DNA of 64,000 nt from Rhodococcus koreensis (GTDB taxonomy: Bacteria > Actinomycetota > Actinomycetes > Mycobacteriales > Mycobacteriaceae), in NCBI RefSeq assembly GCF_900105905.1, contig NZ_FNSV01000005.1, forward strand, positions 4,712,001 to 4,776,000, written 5' to 3'. Positions 24,721 to 33,143 of the stretch are shown here, piece after piece. Under the pieces are notes generated by a model. That model saw only the letters and a list, made by a program, of their open reading frames with translations. It searched no databases and was not told the DNA's origin. The first letter of the stretch is position 1; each line of letters starts with the position of its first letter. Made by a program: the position numbers and the translations under genes.

Positions 24721-24725
24721 ATCAA
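24721..24725 (-). other. TTGAT target/TAM motif flanking the TnpB element
   Basis: Minus-strand TTGAT immediately precedes the left end. This is the same pentamer used as insertion target and TAM by the well-studied ISDra2 TnpB system. Confidence 0.55.
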
Positions 24726-24772
24726 CCGTGTGCGGGAGGAGGAAGTCTGTGCTCCTCGCCGTGATCTCGCGT

Positions 24773-25180
24773 CTACGGCGCCACGTAGAACGTGCCGACG
24801 CTCGGTGTGCCGTACACGTCGTACAGGCCCGGGAGGTGCGCGGTCACGGTGACGACCACCTGACCGGGGCCGGTCGTGACCGCATCGCGATCAGGATGCT
24901 GATCGGTGATGATCCCGGACCCTCCGGTCGACAGATTGATCCACTGGAACTCGTATCCGTAGCCATCCGGGGTCGGATAGATCTGCCCGTGTCCGTGGTG
25001 GACGACGGGGTTGTAGAACGCGCCGCCGCGGGTCAGCGGCCAGCCGACCACCGTTCCGGGGATTTGGAGGGTGGTCACGCCGTCGAACTGTGGCGATTCG
25101 GCATTCGCCGGCACCGAACACCCGATCCATGCGCTCACCGCGAGCACCCCGATCGTCAACTTTCGCACTACTCGACTCAC
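24773..25180 (-). CDS. Secreted hypothetical protein
   Basis: 135 residues. The Sec signal peptide is clear: MSRVVRKLTIGVLAVSAWIG core with an AxA cleavage site (PANA-ES) near residue 28. The mature part is about 107 residues, rich in Gly/Thr/Tyr and likely beta-structured, with no cysteine pair. The single Cys in the signal region (IGC) is a poor lipobox. Not recognised. It is separated from the APC permease by about 180 bp without a gene. Confidence 0.7.
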   Translation of the reverse strand: MSRVVRKLTIGVLAVSAWIGCSVPANAESPQFDGVTTLQIPGTVVGWPLTRGGAFYNPVVHHGHGQIYPTPDGYGYEFQWINLSTGGSGIITDQHPDRDAVTTGPGQVVVTVTAHLPGLYDVYGTPSVGTFYVAP

Positions 25181-25360
25181 GTCGATCCCTCCCCTGGTTC
25201 GGATTCCCGGGATATGTCCGAATCCGACGAGGATTCGTTACGGAAGGGGTACGGCTCTGACGAGGCGCAGCGGGTCGACGTTTCTATCGGTCGGGCCCCT
25301 GTCCTGGGCCGACTCGGCGCGAGGTCCACCTGAACCAGAGGGTCCGGGGAGCGGACACGT

Positions 25361-26863
25361 CTAGGTCACCGTGCCCGGCGGGATCGGATTGCTTACTTCT
25401 TCGGGCGCGACCGAGGGCTCGGCATCCACGTCTGTGGTGCCCAGCCGGGCGTAGAGGTCGGGGTTGCGTCGCGCGAGCCGCGTGCCGAGCGCCAACCCGA
25501 CCGCCAGGCTGACCGGCGTGACAGCGACGAGGATCGTGTTCACGGCGGGTCCAGCGGCGGTGAGCAGGTCCATCTTGGCCACGATCAGCCACGTCGCGTA
25601 CATCAACATGGCGAGGGCGGCCGCGGGGGCAATCCGGACCCTCCAGACCGAATGCCCGCGGCGATCACGCCAGAAGAATGCGAGAACGGCTGCGGCGGCC
25701 ATGGCCTGGAGGACGACGATGCCCACGACGCCGGGCGAATTCACCCAGAGCAGGAGCTGGAGGTAGGGGTCGGCGCCTGCGAGCGCGAACCCGGCGATCA
25801 CGATCGCCGCGAGCAGACTCTGCACGGCGCTCGCCACATACGGCGACTTGTAGACCGGGTGTAGCTTGCCGAGCACCCGGGGAAGTACGTGCTCGCGCGA
25901 CAACGCGAAGGCGTAGCGGGTGATCGCGTTGTGGAACGCCAGCAGGCTCGCGAGAATACTCGTGATGATCAGCAGTTCCATGAGCGTGCTCGCCCAGCCA
26001 CCGACGTAGTTCTCGATGGCGTCGAAGTACATTGCGGCGGGGTCGGAGGCGGCGAGCGCGAGCGCCTGATCGGGGCCGTAGGCCTGGATGATGATCCACA
26101 CCATGAAGGCGTAGAAGAGGCCGAGGAACGCGACCGCGAGGTACGTCGCCCGGGGGATCGTGCGGGACGGGTCCTTCGCCTCCTCCCGGTACAGGGCGGT
26201 CGCTTCGAACCCGATGAACGCGGCGAACGCCAGCGTCAGTACCCCGCCCAGGCCGGGGCTGAACACGTGGGCGGGAGCGAACGACTCGACACCGAGGCCC
26301 TCGGCACCGCCGCGAAGGAGGACTGCGACGGCGAGCAGGACCAGAATCCCGGTCTCGGCGCTCAGCAGCAGGATCAGGAACCGCGCGCCGACATGGACCG
26401 ACCGCGACCCGAGGAACCAGATGAGCCCGACGCCGATCAGCGACCACAGCCCCCACGGAAGGTCCAGGCCGACCAGATCCGCCATGGTGGACTGGGTGAA
26501 ATACCCCAGGGCGCCGAAGATCCCGATCTCGAGGGCGTTGTAGGACACGAGGGCGAGGACCGCGGCGGCCAGACCCCACCGGGGGCCGAGCCCGATCGAG
26601 ATGTACGAGTAGAACGCTCCCGCGTTGTGGATGTACTTGCTCATCGCGGTGAAGCCGATCGCGAACACGCCCAGCGCGAGCCCGGCCAGGATGTACCCGC
26701 CGGGCGCCCCGATGCCCCCGACGTTCAGCGCCAGGGGCGCGACGCCCGCCATCACCAGCAACGGCGCGGCGGCCGCGACGACGAAGAACACGATGCCGGC
26801 GGTGCCGAGGGCGCCGCCCTCGAGTTGCGCGCCGGAGGCGGGTCCGGGTGCGGTTTTCTTCAT
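25361..26863 (-). CDS. APC family amino acid/amine permease
   Basis: 500 residues, about 12 TM segments. It starts at MKKTAPGP, preferred over a longer frame to 26935 that would cover the operator. TM1 with GVAPLALNVGG, TM2-3 with YIHNAGAFYSYISIGLG and the amphipathic FIGFEATALYREEAKDPSRTIPRATY segment are typical of the APC superfamily. The C-terminal about 35 residues are polar. An operator at 26934-26952 shared with the divergent TetR gene suggests co-regulation with the amidohydrolase; import of an amine or amide substrate is inferred. Confidence 0.88.
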   Translation of the reverse strand: MKKTAPGPASGAQLEGGALGTAGIVFFVVAAAAPLLVMAGVAPLALNVGGIGAPGGYILAGLALGVFAIGFTAMSKYIHNAGAFYSYISIGLGPRWGLAAAVLALVSYNALEIGIFGALGYFTQSTMADLVGLDLPWGLWSLIGVGLIWFLGSRSVHVGARFLILLLSAETGILVLLAVAVLLRGGAEGLGVESFAPAHVFSPGLGGVLTLAFAAFIGFEATALYREEAKDPSRTIPRATYLAVAFLGLFYAFMVWIIIQAYGPDQALALAASDPAAMYFDAIENYVGGWASTLMELLIITSILASLLAFHNAITRYAFALSREHVLPRVLGKLHPVYKSPYVASAVQSLLAAIVIAGFALAGADPYLQLLLWVNSPGVVGIVVLQAMAAAAVLAFFWRDRRGHSVWRVRIAPAAALAMLMYATWLIVAKMDLLTAAGPAVNTILVAVTPVSLAVGLALGTRLARRNPDLYARLGTTDVDAEPSVAPEEVSNPIPPGTVT

Positions 26864-26933
26864 GAGGAACTTCTCCAGTCCGGGCAAGGGCGCGACGGCG
26901 GGGAAACCAGGGCGCGGATACGCGACGAGAAAC

Positions 26934-26952
26934 AATCGAATGTGTTTCGATT
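26934..26952. promoter_or_regulatory. TetR operator copy 1 (APC permease side)
   Basis: AATCGAA-TGTGT-TTCGATT: perfect 7-bp arms with a 5-bp spacer, 71 bp before the permease start. Confidence 0.7.
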
Positions 26953-26987
26953 AGACTAGAACGAAGTGACCGGCGCCACAAGGGCAT

Positions 26988-27006
26988 AATCGAATGAATT
27001 TCGATT
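26988..27006. promoter_or_regulatory. TetR operator copy 2 (regulator side)
   Basis: AATCGAA-TGAAT-TTCGATT: same arms and spacing as copy 1, 19 bp before the TetR start, consistent with autorepression. Confidence 0.7.
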
Positions 27007-27024
27007 GGAAAGGTGGGTGCAGCG

Positions 27025-27654
27025 ATGGGCAGACCCCGCGTCGCACGCCTGGACCGCGAACGAATCGCGGAAGCGGCACTCGAACTGGTCGATCGCGACG
27101 GCGACTTCCGGATGCCGGATCTGGCCCGGCACCTGAACGTGCAGGTGTCGTCGATCTATCACCACGCCAAGGGCCGCGCCGCCGTCGTCGAACTGGTGCG
27201 CCACCGTGTCGTCCGGGAGATCGACGGATCGTCGTTCGAGCGCCTGCCGTGGGACGAGGCCCTGTCCGAGTGGGCGCGGTCGTACCGGGCAGCGTTCAGC
27301 CGGCACCCCACGGCCATCCGCCTCCTCGCCACCGAGACGGTGCGCGATCCCGGTTCGCTCTCGGTGTATCACTCGGCGGCCGCCGGTCTGCGCGACGCCG
27401 GCTTCCCGGACGACCACATCATGGCCGTCATCACCGCCGCGGAGAATTTTCTCCTCGGGGCCGCCCTGGACGCGGCCGCACCGGAGGTCATGATCGAAGC
27501 GGACGCGACGACGGCCGACGATCCGCTGACCCGGGCGCTCGCCGCCGCACCACGCGGCCCGGAGCGGGCCGAGCAGGCGTTCGAACTCGGCCTGGCGGCA
27601 CTACTGGCGGGCTTTCGCGCCCTCCTGCAGGACCGCGGCGCGGTGCGGCGGTAG
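27025..27654 (+). CDS. TetR family regulator of the permease/amidohydrolase regulon
   Basis: 209 residues from MGRPRVARLDRERIAEAAL. HTH at about residues 10-50 with NVQVSSIYHHAKGRAAVVELV; the C-terminal part resembles the TetR-C domain of drug/amine-responsive members. GTG 27013 is an alternative start. Three matching inverted repeats precede this gene, the APC permease and the amidohydrolase, which makes it the likely shared repressor. It is convergent with the amidohydrolase, with 9 bp between stops. Confidence 0.88.
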   Translation: MGRPRVARLDRERIAEAALELVDRDGDFRMPDLARHLNVQVSSIYHHAKGRAAVVELVRHRVVREIDGSSFERLPWDEALSEWARSYRAAFSRHPTAIRLLATETVRDPGSLSVYHSAAAGLRDAGFPDDHIMAVITAAENFLLGAALDAAAPEVMIEADATTADDPLTRALAAAPRGPERAEQAFELGLAALLAGFRALLQDRGAVRR

Positions 27655-27663
27655 CACCGGGCG

Positions 27664-29277
27664 TCAGTGAACCCGCTTGCCGCCCAGCCAGGTCCGGGTC
27701 ACGGCGAGCTCGCCGAGCGCCTGCGTGGACGACAGGTCGTACGGATCGACCGGCAGCTGAATCATGTCGGCGCGCATTCCCGGCAGCAGCCGGCCCCACA
27801 GGTCCTCCTCGAATCCCTGATAGGCGACGCCGGCCGAATACGCGGCGAGGGCCCGTTCGAGGCCGACGCGTTCCCGCGGCAGCCATCCCTCCGACGGGAT
27901 GCCGGACGGTGTCTGCCGGTGAATCGCGGTGGCGATGCCCCTGATCGGCTCGTACGCGGTGATGGGCCAGTCGCTGCCGAAGGCCACCCGCGCGCCGCGC
28001 TCGGACAGCGTTCCGATCCGATACTGCTGCGCGCTCCGCTCGGCGCCGATTCGCGGGATCGTCAATTCCGTCATCAGGGCGTCGAGTTGGGCCCACAACG
28101 GCTGGAAGTTGGCGACCACCCCGAGCGACGTGAACCGGTCGAGGTCTTCGCCGTCGACCAACTGCAGATGCGCGATGGTGGCGCGACGATCACGAGGACC
28201 GTTGCACCGGTCGGCGTATTCGATCGCGTCGAGCGCCATGCGCACCCCCGCATCGCCGATGGCGTGGATGTGGATCTGGAATCCGAGCCGGTCCACCTCG
28301 GCCGCGGCCCGGCACAGCTCGTCCGTCGTCCAGTTGCTGATGCCGTGGGAGTGCGGACAATCCGTGTAGGGCGCCAGCAGGGCTGCGGTGCCTGCCTCGA
28401 TCACGCCGTCCGCGAAGAACTTGACCGTTCCCGCCTTGACCGTGTCGCCGCCCCGTTCCCCGACCCGCTTGCGTGCCACGGCGAACGCGTCCCGGTCGGC
28501 CTCCCAGCCCTCCGGGGTGGCGCGGAACGCGAGATTGGCACGGGTGGCGAGCAGTCCGCGGTCCGCGGCCGTCAGCCACACGTCGACGTCGTCCAGTTCG
28601 GTCCACGCGTCCTGCACCCACGTGATGCCCGCGGCGGCAAGCATCCTCGACACCGACGCGAGCGCGTCGACCCGGACGTCGAGAGTCGCCTCCGGCACCA
28701 GCGCGAGCACCGGATCGATCGCACCCCATTCGCGCAGAGTGCCGAGCAACTCGCCGTCGGCGGTCCGCACGATCTCGCCGCCCGCCGGGTCCGGGGTGTC
28801 CCGCGTCAGTCCGGCCCGCCGCAGCGCCGCACTGTTGACCCAGGCGGTGTGATGGTCCATCGTGCGCAGGACCACCGGCCGGTCCGGGACCACGCTGTCG
28901 AGCCAGCGCGCCTCGAAGCGCCCGCCGGGCGCGAGCGTCGGCGACACTCCGTCCCCGAAGACGCACTCGGCCCCGGGGTTCTCGTCCGCCCAGCGGCGCA
29001 CCTCGTGCAGGACCTCCTCGACGCTGCCGCAGTCGCGGATCGCGGCGCCGCGCAATCCGAGGCCGCCGAGCAACGGGTGGACGTGCCCGTCCCCGAACGA
29101 CGGCAACAACGCGCCGCCGCCCAGGTCGATCACCTCGGTACCGCTCGCCCGCAGGGCACGGGCCCGCTCACCCAGCGCGACCACGCGACCGCCGGACACG
29201 GCGAGCGCGTCGGTGACGGGTAGGTCGGGATCGCCGGTGTGCACCGTGCCTCCGACGACCAGCAGTTCGGCGTCCAC
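27664..29277 (-). CDS. Amidohydrolase, YtcJ-like (AHS superfamily)
   Basis: 537 residues from a GTG start with an excellent GGAGGG site. Metal-site features: GDGHVHPLL (about residues 62-70), VKFFADGVIEAGT (the Lys is the candidate carboxylated residue), HIHAIGDAG and FGSDWPIT (final Asp). This matches the YtcJ/N-substituted formamide deformylase group, which hydrolyses amides or formamides. No signal peptide. An operator at 29293-29313 places it with the APC permease in the TetR regulon; the pair probably imports and hydrolyses one compound. Confidence 0.9.
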   Translation of the reverse strand: MDAELLVVGGTVHTGDPDLPVTDALAVSGGRVVALGERARALRASGTEVIDLGGGALLPSFGDGHVHPLLGGLGLRGAAIRDCGSVEEVLHEVRRWADENPGAECVFGDGVSPTLAPGGRFEARWLDSVVPDRPVVLRTMDHHTAWVNSAALRRAGLTRDTPDPAGGEIVRTADGELLGTLREWGAIDPVLALVPEATLDVRVDALASVSRMLAAAGITWVQDAWTELDDVDVWLTAADRGLLATRANLAFRATPEGWEADRDAFAVARKRVGERGGDTVKAGTVKFFADGVIEAGTAALLAPYTDCPHSHGISNWTTDELCRAAAEVDRLGFQIHIHAIGDAGVRMALDAIEYADRCNGPRDRRATIAHLQLVDGEDLDRFTSLGVVANFQPLWAQLDALMTELTIPRIGAERSAQQYRIGTLSERGARVAFGSDWPITAYEPIRGIATAIHRQTPSGIPSEGWLPRERVGLERALAAYSAGVAYQGFEEDLWGRLLPGMRADMIQLPVDPYDLSSTQALGELAVTRTWLGGKRVH

Positions 29278-29292
29278 GGTCCCTCCTTCAAC

Positions 29293-29313
29293 TAATCGAA
29301 TATGATTCGATTA
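29293..29313. promoter_or_regulatory. TetR operator copy 3 (amidohydrolase)
   Basis: TAATCGAA-TATGA-TTCGATTA: perfect 8-bp arms, 15 bp upstream of the amidohydrolase start and 2.3 kb from the regulator. Confidence 0.72.
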
Positions 29314-29604
29314 AGCTAGGTCGTGCGCGGGCCGACGTCAAGAGATGCCGGGTCACGGGGATGAAACGGAGAGTCCGGACCCCTCTTGCGGATCGTAGAC
29401 CGGTCGTATACAACTGGTGTACGGCCTTTGGTGATCGGCTTCACAGCCGGACGGAGGCAAGAAAAAAAGCGGGCTCGGCGGCTGTTGGAGCAACCACCGA
29501 GCCCAGGCAGCACCATCTGCGCGACCGTTCGAGTCGCCTACTTGGAGGTAGGCGCAAGGACGTGCAGCTCGTCACGTAGCGACGATTCGACCTAGGAGTC
29601 GACT
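29314..29604 (+). promoter_or_regulatory. Promoter region of the HpaB-type operon, with a GntR-like palindrome
   Basis: The 327 bp between the amidohydrolase start and the MHS carrier hold no gene. GTATACAACTGGTGTAC (29406-29422) is an imperfect 17-bp palindrome with a GTATAC core, as seen at many FCD-type GntR sites; the GntR gene of this operon is the natural candidate binder. A further near-repeat (CTACTTGGAGGTAGG, about 29537-29551) lies closer to the start. Confidence 0.45.
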
Positions 29605-30972
29605 ATGGCAACCGCCAACGACAAATCTATCAATCGCAGACCACACACCAGCCTGCCCGTCATCGCAGGTTCGAGCCTCGCCGGAACCGCAGTCGAGTGG
29701 TACGACTTCTTCCTGTACGGAACAGCGGCGGCACTGGTGTTCAACAAGCTGTTCTTCCCCACCGAAGATCCCCTGGTGGGCACCATGCTCGCGTTCGCCA
29801 CCTACGCGGTCGGGTTCGTGGCGCGCCCGCTCGGCGCCGCGGTGCTCGGGCACTTCGGGGACGTCAAAGGCCGGCGCGCCACCCTGATCGCCAGCCTGAT
29901 GCTCATGGGAGTGTCGACCTTCCTCATCGCGTTCCTGCCCACCTACGCGTCCATCGGCGTCGCCGCACCGCTGATGCTGGTGCTTCTGCGGCTGGTGCAG
30001 GGCTTCGCGCTCGGCGGCGAGTGGGGTGGCGCCGTCCTGCTGGTGTCCGAACACGGCGATTCGACGAGACGGGCGTTCTGGTCCGCGTGGCCCAATCTCG
30101 GTCCGCCACTGGGCAATCTGCTGGCTGCCGGGGTACTCGCGGTCCTCGGTTCCACGCTGTCGGAGGACGCGTTCCTGTCGTGGGGGTGGCGGATCGCCTT
30201 CGGACTGTCGGCGCTCCTGGTGATCATCGGTCTGGTGTTGCGACTGTACGTCGCGGAGACCCCGCTGTTCGAGCAGTCGCGGGACACCGCGCCTGCCGAG
30301 AAGAAGGGCATGCCGCTCGCCGCGGCCGTCCGGGGACACTGGCGCCAGATCCTCCTCGCAGCCTTCACCCGCTTCGGCGAGAACGCCGGCTTCTACATCT
30401 TCTCGCTGTTCGTCATCACCTACATCACCCAGATCCTCGAACTCGACCGCAGCACCGGATTGAACGCCGTCATGATCGGTATGGTCGTTGCGCTGGTGAC
30501 GATCCCGATGTTCGCCGTGCTCGCCGACCGGATCGGCCGGCGACCGATCTACATCGGCGCGTCCGCCGCCACCATCGTGTGGGCGTTCGTGTTCTTCGCC
30601 CTGCTGGACACGAAGAATCCGGCGGCGATCACCCTCGCGGTGGCGGTGGGGCTGCTGATCTTCGCGGCCTACAGCGCCGTGATCGGCGCGTTCTTCTCCG
30701 AACTGTTTCCCACCGAGGTCCGGTACTCCGGAGTCTCGCTGGCCTACAACCTCGCGTCGGTCCTCGCCGGTTCGCTGGCCCCGATCATCGCGATCGCGCT
30801 CTACACCCGGTTCGGCACCGGATACGCCATCGGTGCCTACCTCGCCGCCATGGGAGTCATCTCCCTGATCGCCTCACTCCTCGCGCGGGAAACGCAGTCC
30901 GTGGATCTCGCAGCCGTGGGTGACGAGGCGACGTCCCGGACGCCGGAAACGCCTGCGTCCGTCATCAACTGA
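29605..30972 (+). CDS. MHS family (metabolite:H+ symporter) MFS transporter
   Basis: 455 residues, 12 TM segments. The MHS signatures are GTAVEWYDFFLYGTAAAL at TM1, FGDVKGRRATL as motif A, and RLVQGFALGGEWGGAVLL at TM4-5. A GGAG site precedes ATG 29605. MHS carriers import aromatic or other organic acids. It is the first gene of a forward operon and lies 21 bp before the GntR gene. Confidence 0.9.
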   Translation: MATANDKSINRRPHTSLPVIAGSSLAGTAVEWYDFFLYGTAAALVFNKLFFPTEDPLVGTMLAFATYAVGFVARPLGAAVLGHFGDVKGRRATLIASLMLMGVSTFLIAFLPTYASIGVAAPLMLVLLRLVQGFALGGEWGGAVLLVSEHGDSTRRAFWSAWPNLGPPLGNLLAAGVLAVLGSTLSEDAFLSWGWRIAFGLSALLVIIGLVLRLYVAETPLFEQSRDTAPAEKKGMPLAAAVRGHWRQILLAAFTRFGENAGFYIFSLFVITYITQILELDRSTGLNAVMIGMVVALVTIPMFAVLADRIGRRPIYIGASAATIVWAFVFFALLDTKNPAAITLAVAVGLLIFAAYSAVIGAFFSELFPTEVRYSGVSLAYNLASVLAGSLAPIIAIALYTRFGTGYAIGAYLAAMGVISLIASLLARETQSVDLAAVGDEATSRTPETPASVIN

Positions 30973-30993
30973 TTCTCCTCGAAGGGGCAAGCC

Positions 30994-31638
30994 ATGACGA
31001 CATCGAAGACCACCGGAGCAACCGCACCGGAGCTGGCCTACGAGTGGCTGAAGAACACCATCATCACCTTGCCCCGCGACGAAGAGATGTTCCTGTCCGA
31101 AGCGCAGGTCGCCGCGTCCTCCGGCATCTCCCGAACCCCCGTGCGAGAAGCGTTGCTGCGCCTCGAGGCCGAAGGCTTCATCCGGCGAGTACCCCACAAG
31201 GGCGCGTTCATCCCGGCGTTGTCCGACAGCGACGTCGAAGCCATCATGCAGGCCCGCCGAGTGGTCGAGGAATGGTCCGTCACCGAAGTCGCGCCCCAAC
31301 CGGGCCTGGTGCCGGACCGGCTCCGCATCCTCCTGGAACTGCAGGAGAACGACACCGACCCGGTCGACTTCATCGCACACGACCTCGAATTCCACACGGC
31401 CATCATCCGCGCGGCCGGCAACCCACTGATGAACAACTTCTACAGCTCGCTGCGGGACCGTCAGATGCGGATGGGAATCCGCATCGTCATGGCCGACGAA
31501 ACCCGCAAGAAGCAGGTCCTCGTCGAGCACCGCGCCATCGCCGACGCGATCGCGGCCGGAGATCCCGCCGCTGCGGTCCAGGCGGTGCGGGAACACCTCG
31601 ACACCACGCTGCAATCCATGAAACGGCCGAACATCTAA
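30994..31638 (+). CDS. GntR family regulator, FCD type
   Basis: 214 residues. Winged HTH at about residues 10-75 (LSEAQVAASSGISRTPVREALLRLEAEGFIRRVPHKG). The FCD ligand domain shows DLEFHTAIIRAAGN, VLVEHRAI and VREHLD, giving the Asp and three His metal/ligand positions. It is embedded as second gene of the MHS/HpaB operon, which suggests autoregulation by the transported acid or a downstream intermediate. Confidence 0.88.
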   Translation: MTTSKTTGATAPELAYEWLKNTIITLPRDEEMFLSEAQVAASSGISRTPVREALLRLEAEGFIRRVPHKGAFIPALSDSDVEAIMQARRVVEEWSVTEVAPQPGLVPDRLRILLELQENDTDPVDFIAHDLEFHTAIIRAAGNPLMNNFYSSLRDRQMRMGIRIVMADETRKKQVLVEHRAIADAIAAGDPAAAVQAVREHLDTTLQSMKRPNI

Positions 31639-31655
31639 CGGCACGAAGGAAACCC

Positions 31656-32468
31656 ATGAAGATAGCCCTGGCCCAGCTGGCCAGCCCCGATTCCGAAACC
31701 CCCGCGCACCGGCTCGAACGCGTGCGCCACCTCCTGACCGGACTCGACGAGCGCGTCGACCTGATCGTTCTGCCCGAACTGTGGCGCGTGGGATACAACC
31801 ACTTCGACGACTACGCCTCGGCCGCCGAAACTCTCGGCGGCGGCACCGTCCAGGTTCTGGCCTCCGTCGCCGTCGAACGGCGCTGCTACATCCACGCCGG
31901 CAGCATCGTCGAACAGGGTGAAGAGGGCAGACTGCGCAACACGGCGGTCCTGATCGGCCCGGACGGCCAGATCCACCACCACTACAGCAAAGTTCACGTG
32001 TTCGGATACGCCTCCCTCGAAGCGCAACTCCTGCAGCCGGGAACGCAGATCCACACCACCGACACCCCGTTCGGCCCGATCGCGGCCACCACCTGCTACG
32101 ATCTGCGATTCCCCGGACTGTGGACCGAATTGGTCGCCGCCGGAGCGAAACTCGTCATCGTGCCCGCGGCCTGGCCCAAGGCCCGCAGGGAGCACTGGCG
32201 ACTGCTGACGTCGGCCCGCGCCGTCGACAACCAGGTCTTCGTGATCGCTTGCAACGCCACCGGGACCCACAATTCCGTCGAACTCGGCGGCCACAGCCGG
32301 ATCGTCGACCCGTGGGGAACGGTGATCGCCGAGGCCGATTCGTCCGAGGGCATCACCATCGCCGAGATCGACCCCACCGCGGTCGACCGCACCCGCGCCG
32401 AGTTCCCGGTCCTGAACGACCGGCTCGACGACTACAGCTTCCTCAACCGCAGAAAGGTCCTGTCATGA
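31656..32468 (+). CDS. Nitrilase superfamily carbon-nitrogen hydrolase
   Basis: 270 residues with the complete Glu-Lys-Cys triad: VLPELWRVGYN (Glu about 41), HHYSKVHVFGY (Lys) and TTCYDLRFP (Cys). The absence of nitrile-specific context and the size point to an amidase or omega-amidase-like enzyme. It overlaps the DUF2848 gene (ATGA). In this operon it would cleave an amide or N-carbamoyl bond, perhaps after ring opening of a nitrogen-containing aromatic; the actual substrate is unknown. Confidence 0.88.
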   Translation: MKIALAQLASPDSETPAHRLERVRHLLTGLDERVDLIVLPELWRVGYNHFDDYASAAETLGGGTVQVLASVAVERRCYIHAGSIVEQGEEGRLRNTAVLIGPDGQIHHHYSKVHVFGYASLEAQLLQPGTQIHTTDTPFGPIAATTCYDLRFPGLWTELVAAGAKLVIVPAAWPKARREHWRLLTSARAVDNQVFVIACNATGTHNSVELGGHSRIVDPWGTVIAEADSSEGITIAEIDPTAVDRTRAEFPVLNDRLDDYSFLNRRKVLS

Positions 32469-33142
32469 CCGGCGCCACCACGCAGGTGCTCACCTTCGAC
32501 ACCCTCGACTCTTCCGAGACCCTGCGATTCGACGACGTCCGGACCCTGGTCGCCGGATACACCGGCCGCGACGAAGCGGCGGTGCAACATCACATCGACG
32601 AACTCGCCGCCATCGGTGTCGCACCGCCGGCGCAGGTCCCGATGTTCTACCCCGTCGAGATCGCGACGATCACCACCGCGACGCAGGCCCCGGTCACCGG
32701 CGCGCACACGTCGGGCGAGGTGGAGCCGGTGATCCTGCGGCACCGGGGGCGGTACTACCTCGGTGTCGGCTCCGATCACACCGACCGGCAACTCGAGACC
32801 GTCGACATCGGCGACTCCAAGCGGGCGTGCCCGAAGCCGGTGGGCCCGGCCGTCGTCGAAATCGAGGACTGGGCGTCGTTCGACTGGGACGCGTGCCGGG
32901 CCCGGTCGTGGGTCGACGGAGTGCTGTACCAGGACGGCACGCTGGCCAATCTCCGTACCCCGCACAACCTTCTGCAGATCTTCGCCGACCGGATCGGCGA
33001 CACCGGCGAGGACCTGCTCTGCTTCGCGGGCACCCTGCCGCTGCTCGACGGGAAGTTCACCGCCGGACACCGGTGGGACCTCGAACTCACCCTGCCCGAC
33101 GGCCGGACCCTCACCCACACCTACACCACCGAAGGACACTGA
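32465..33142 (+). CDS. DUF2848 family protein
   Basis: 225 residues. LGVGSDHTDRQLETVDIGDSK, CPKPVGP and the C-terminal LPLLDGKFTAGHRWDLELTLP fit DUF2848, an uncharacterised family whose fold may relate to fumarylacetoacetate hydrolase (recognition from memory). The family often sits in aromatic or amide catabolic operons. Overlapping starts and stops tie it to the nitrilase-superfamily gene, and the HpaB-type gene begins 1 bp after its stop. Possible C-C or ester hydrolase; not established. Confidence 0.72.
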   Translation: MTGATTQVLTFDTLDSSETLRFDDVRTLVAGYTGRDEAAVQHHIDELAAIGVAPPAQVPMFYPVEIATITTATQAPVTGAHTSGEVEPVILRHRGRYYLGVGSDHTDRQLETVDIGDSKRACPKPVGPAVVEIEDWASFDWDACRARSWVDGVLYQDGTLANLRTPHNLLQIFADRIGDTGEDLLCFAGTLPLLDGKFTAGHRWDLELTLPDGRTLTHTYTTEGH

Positions 33143-33143
33143 C

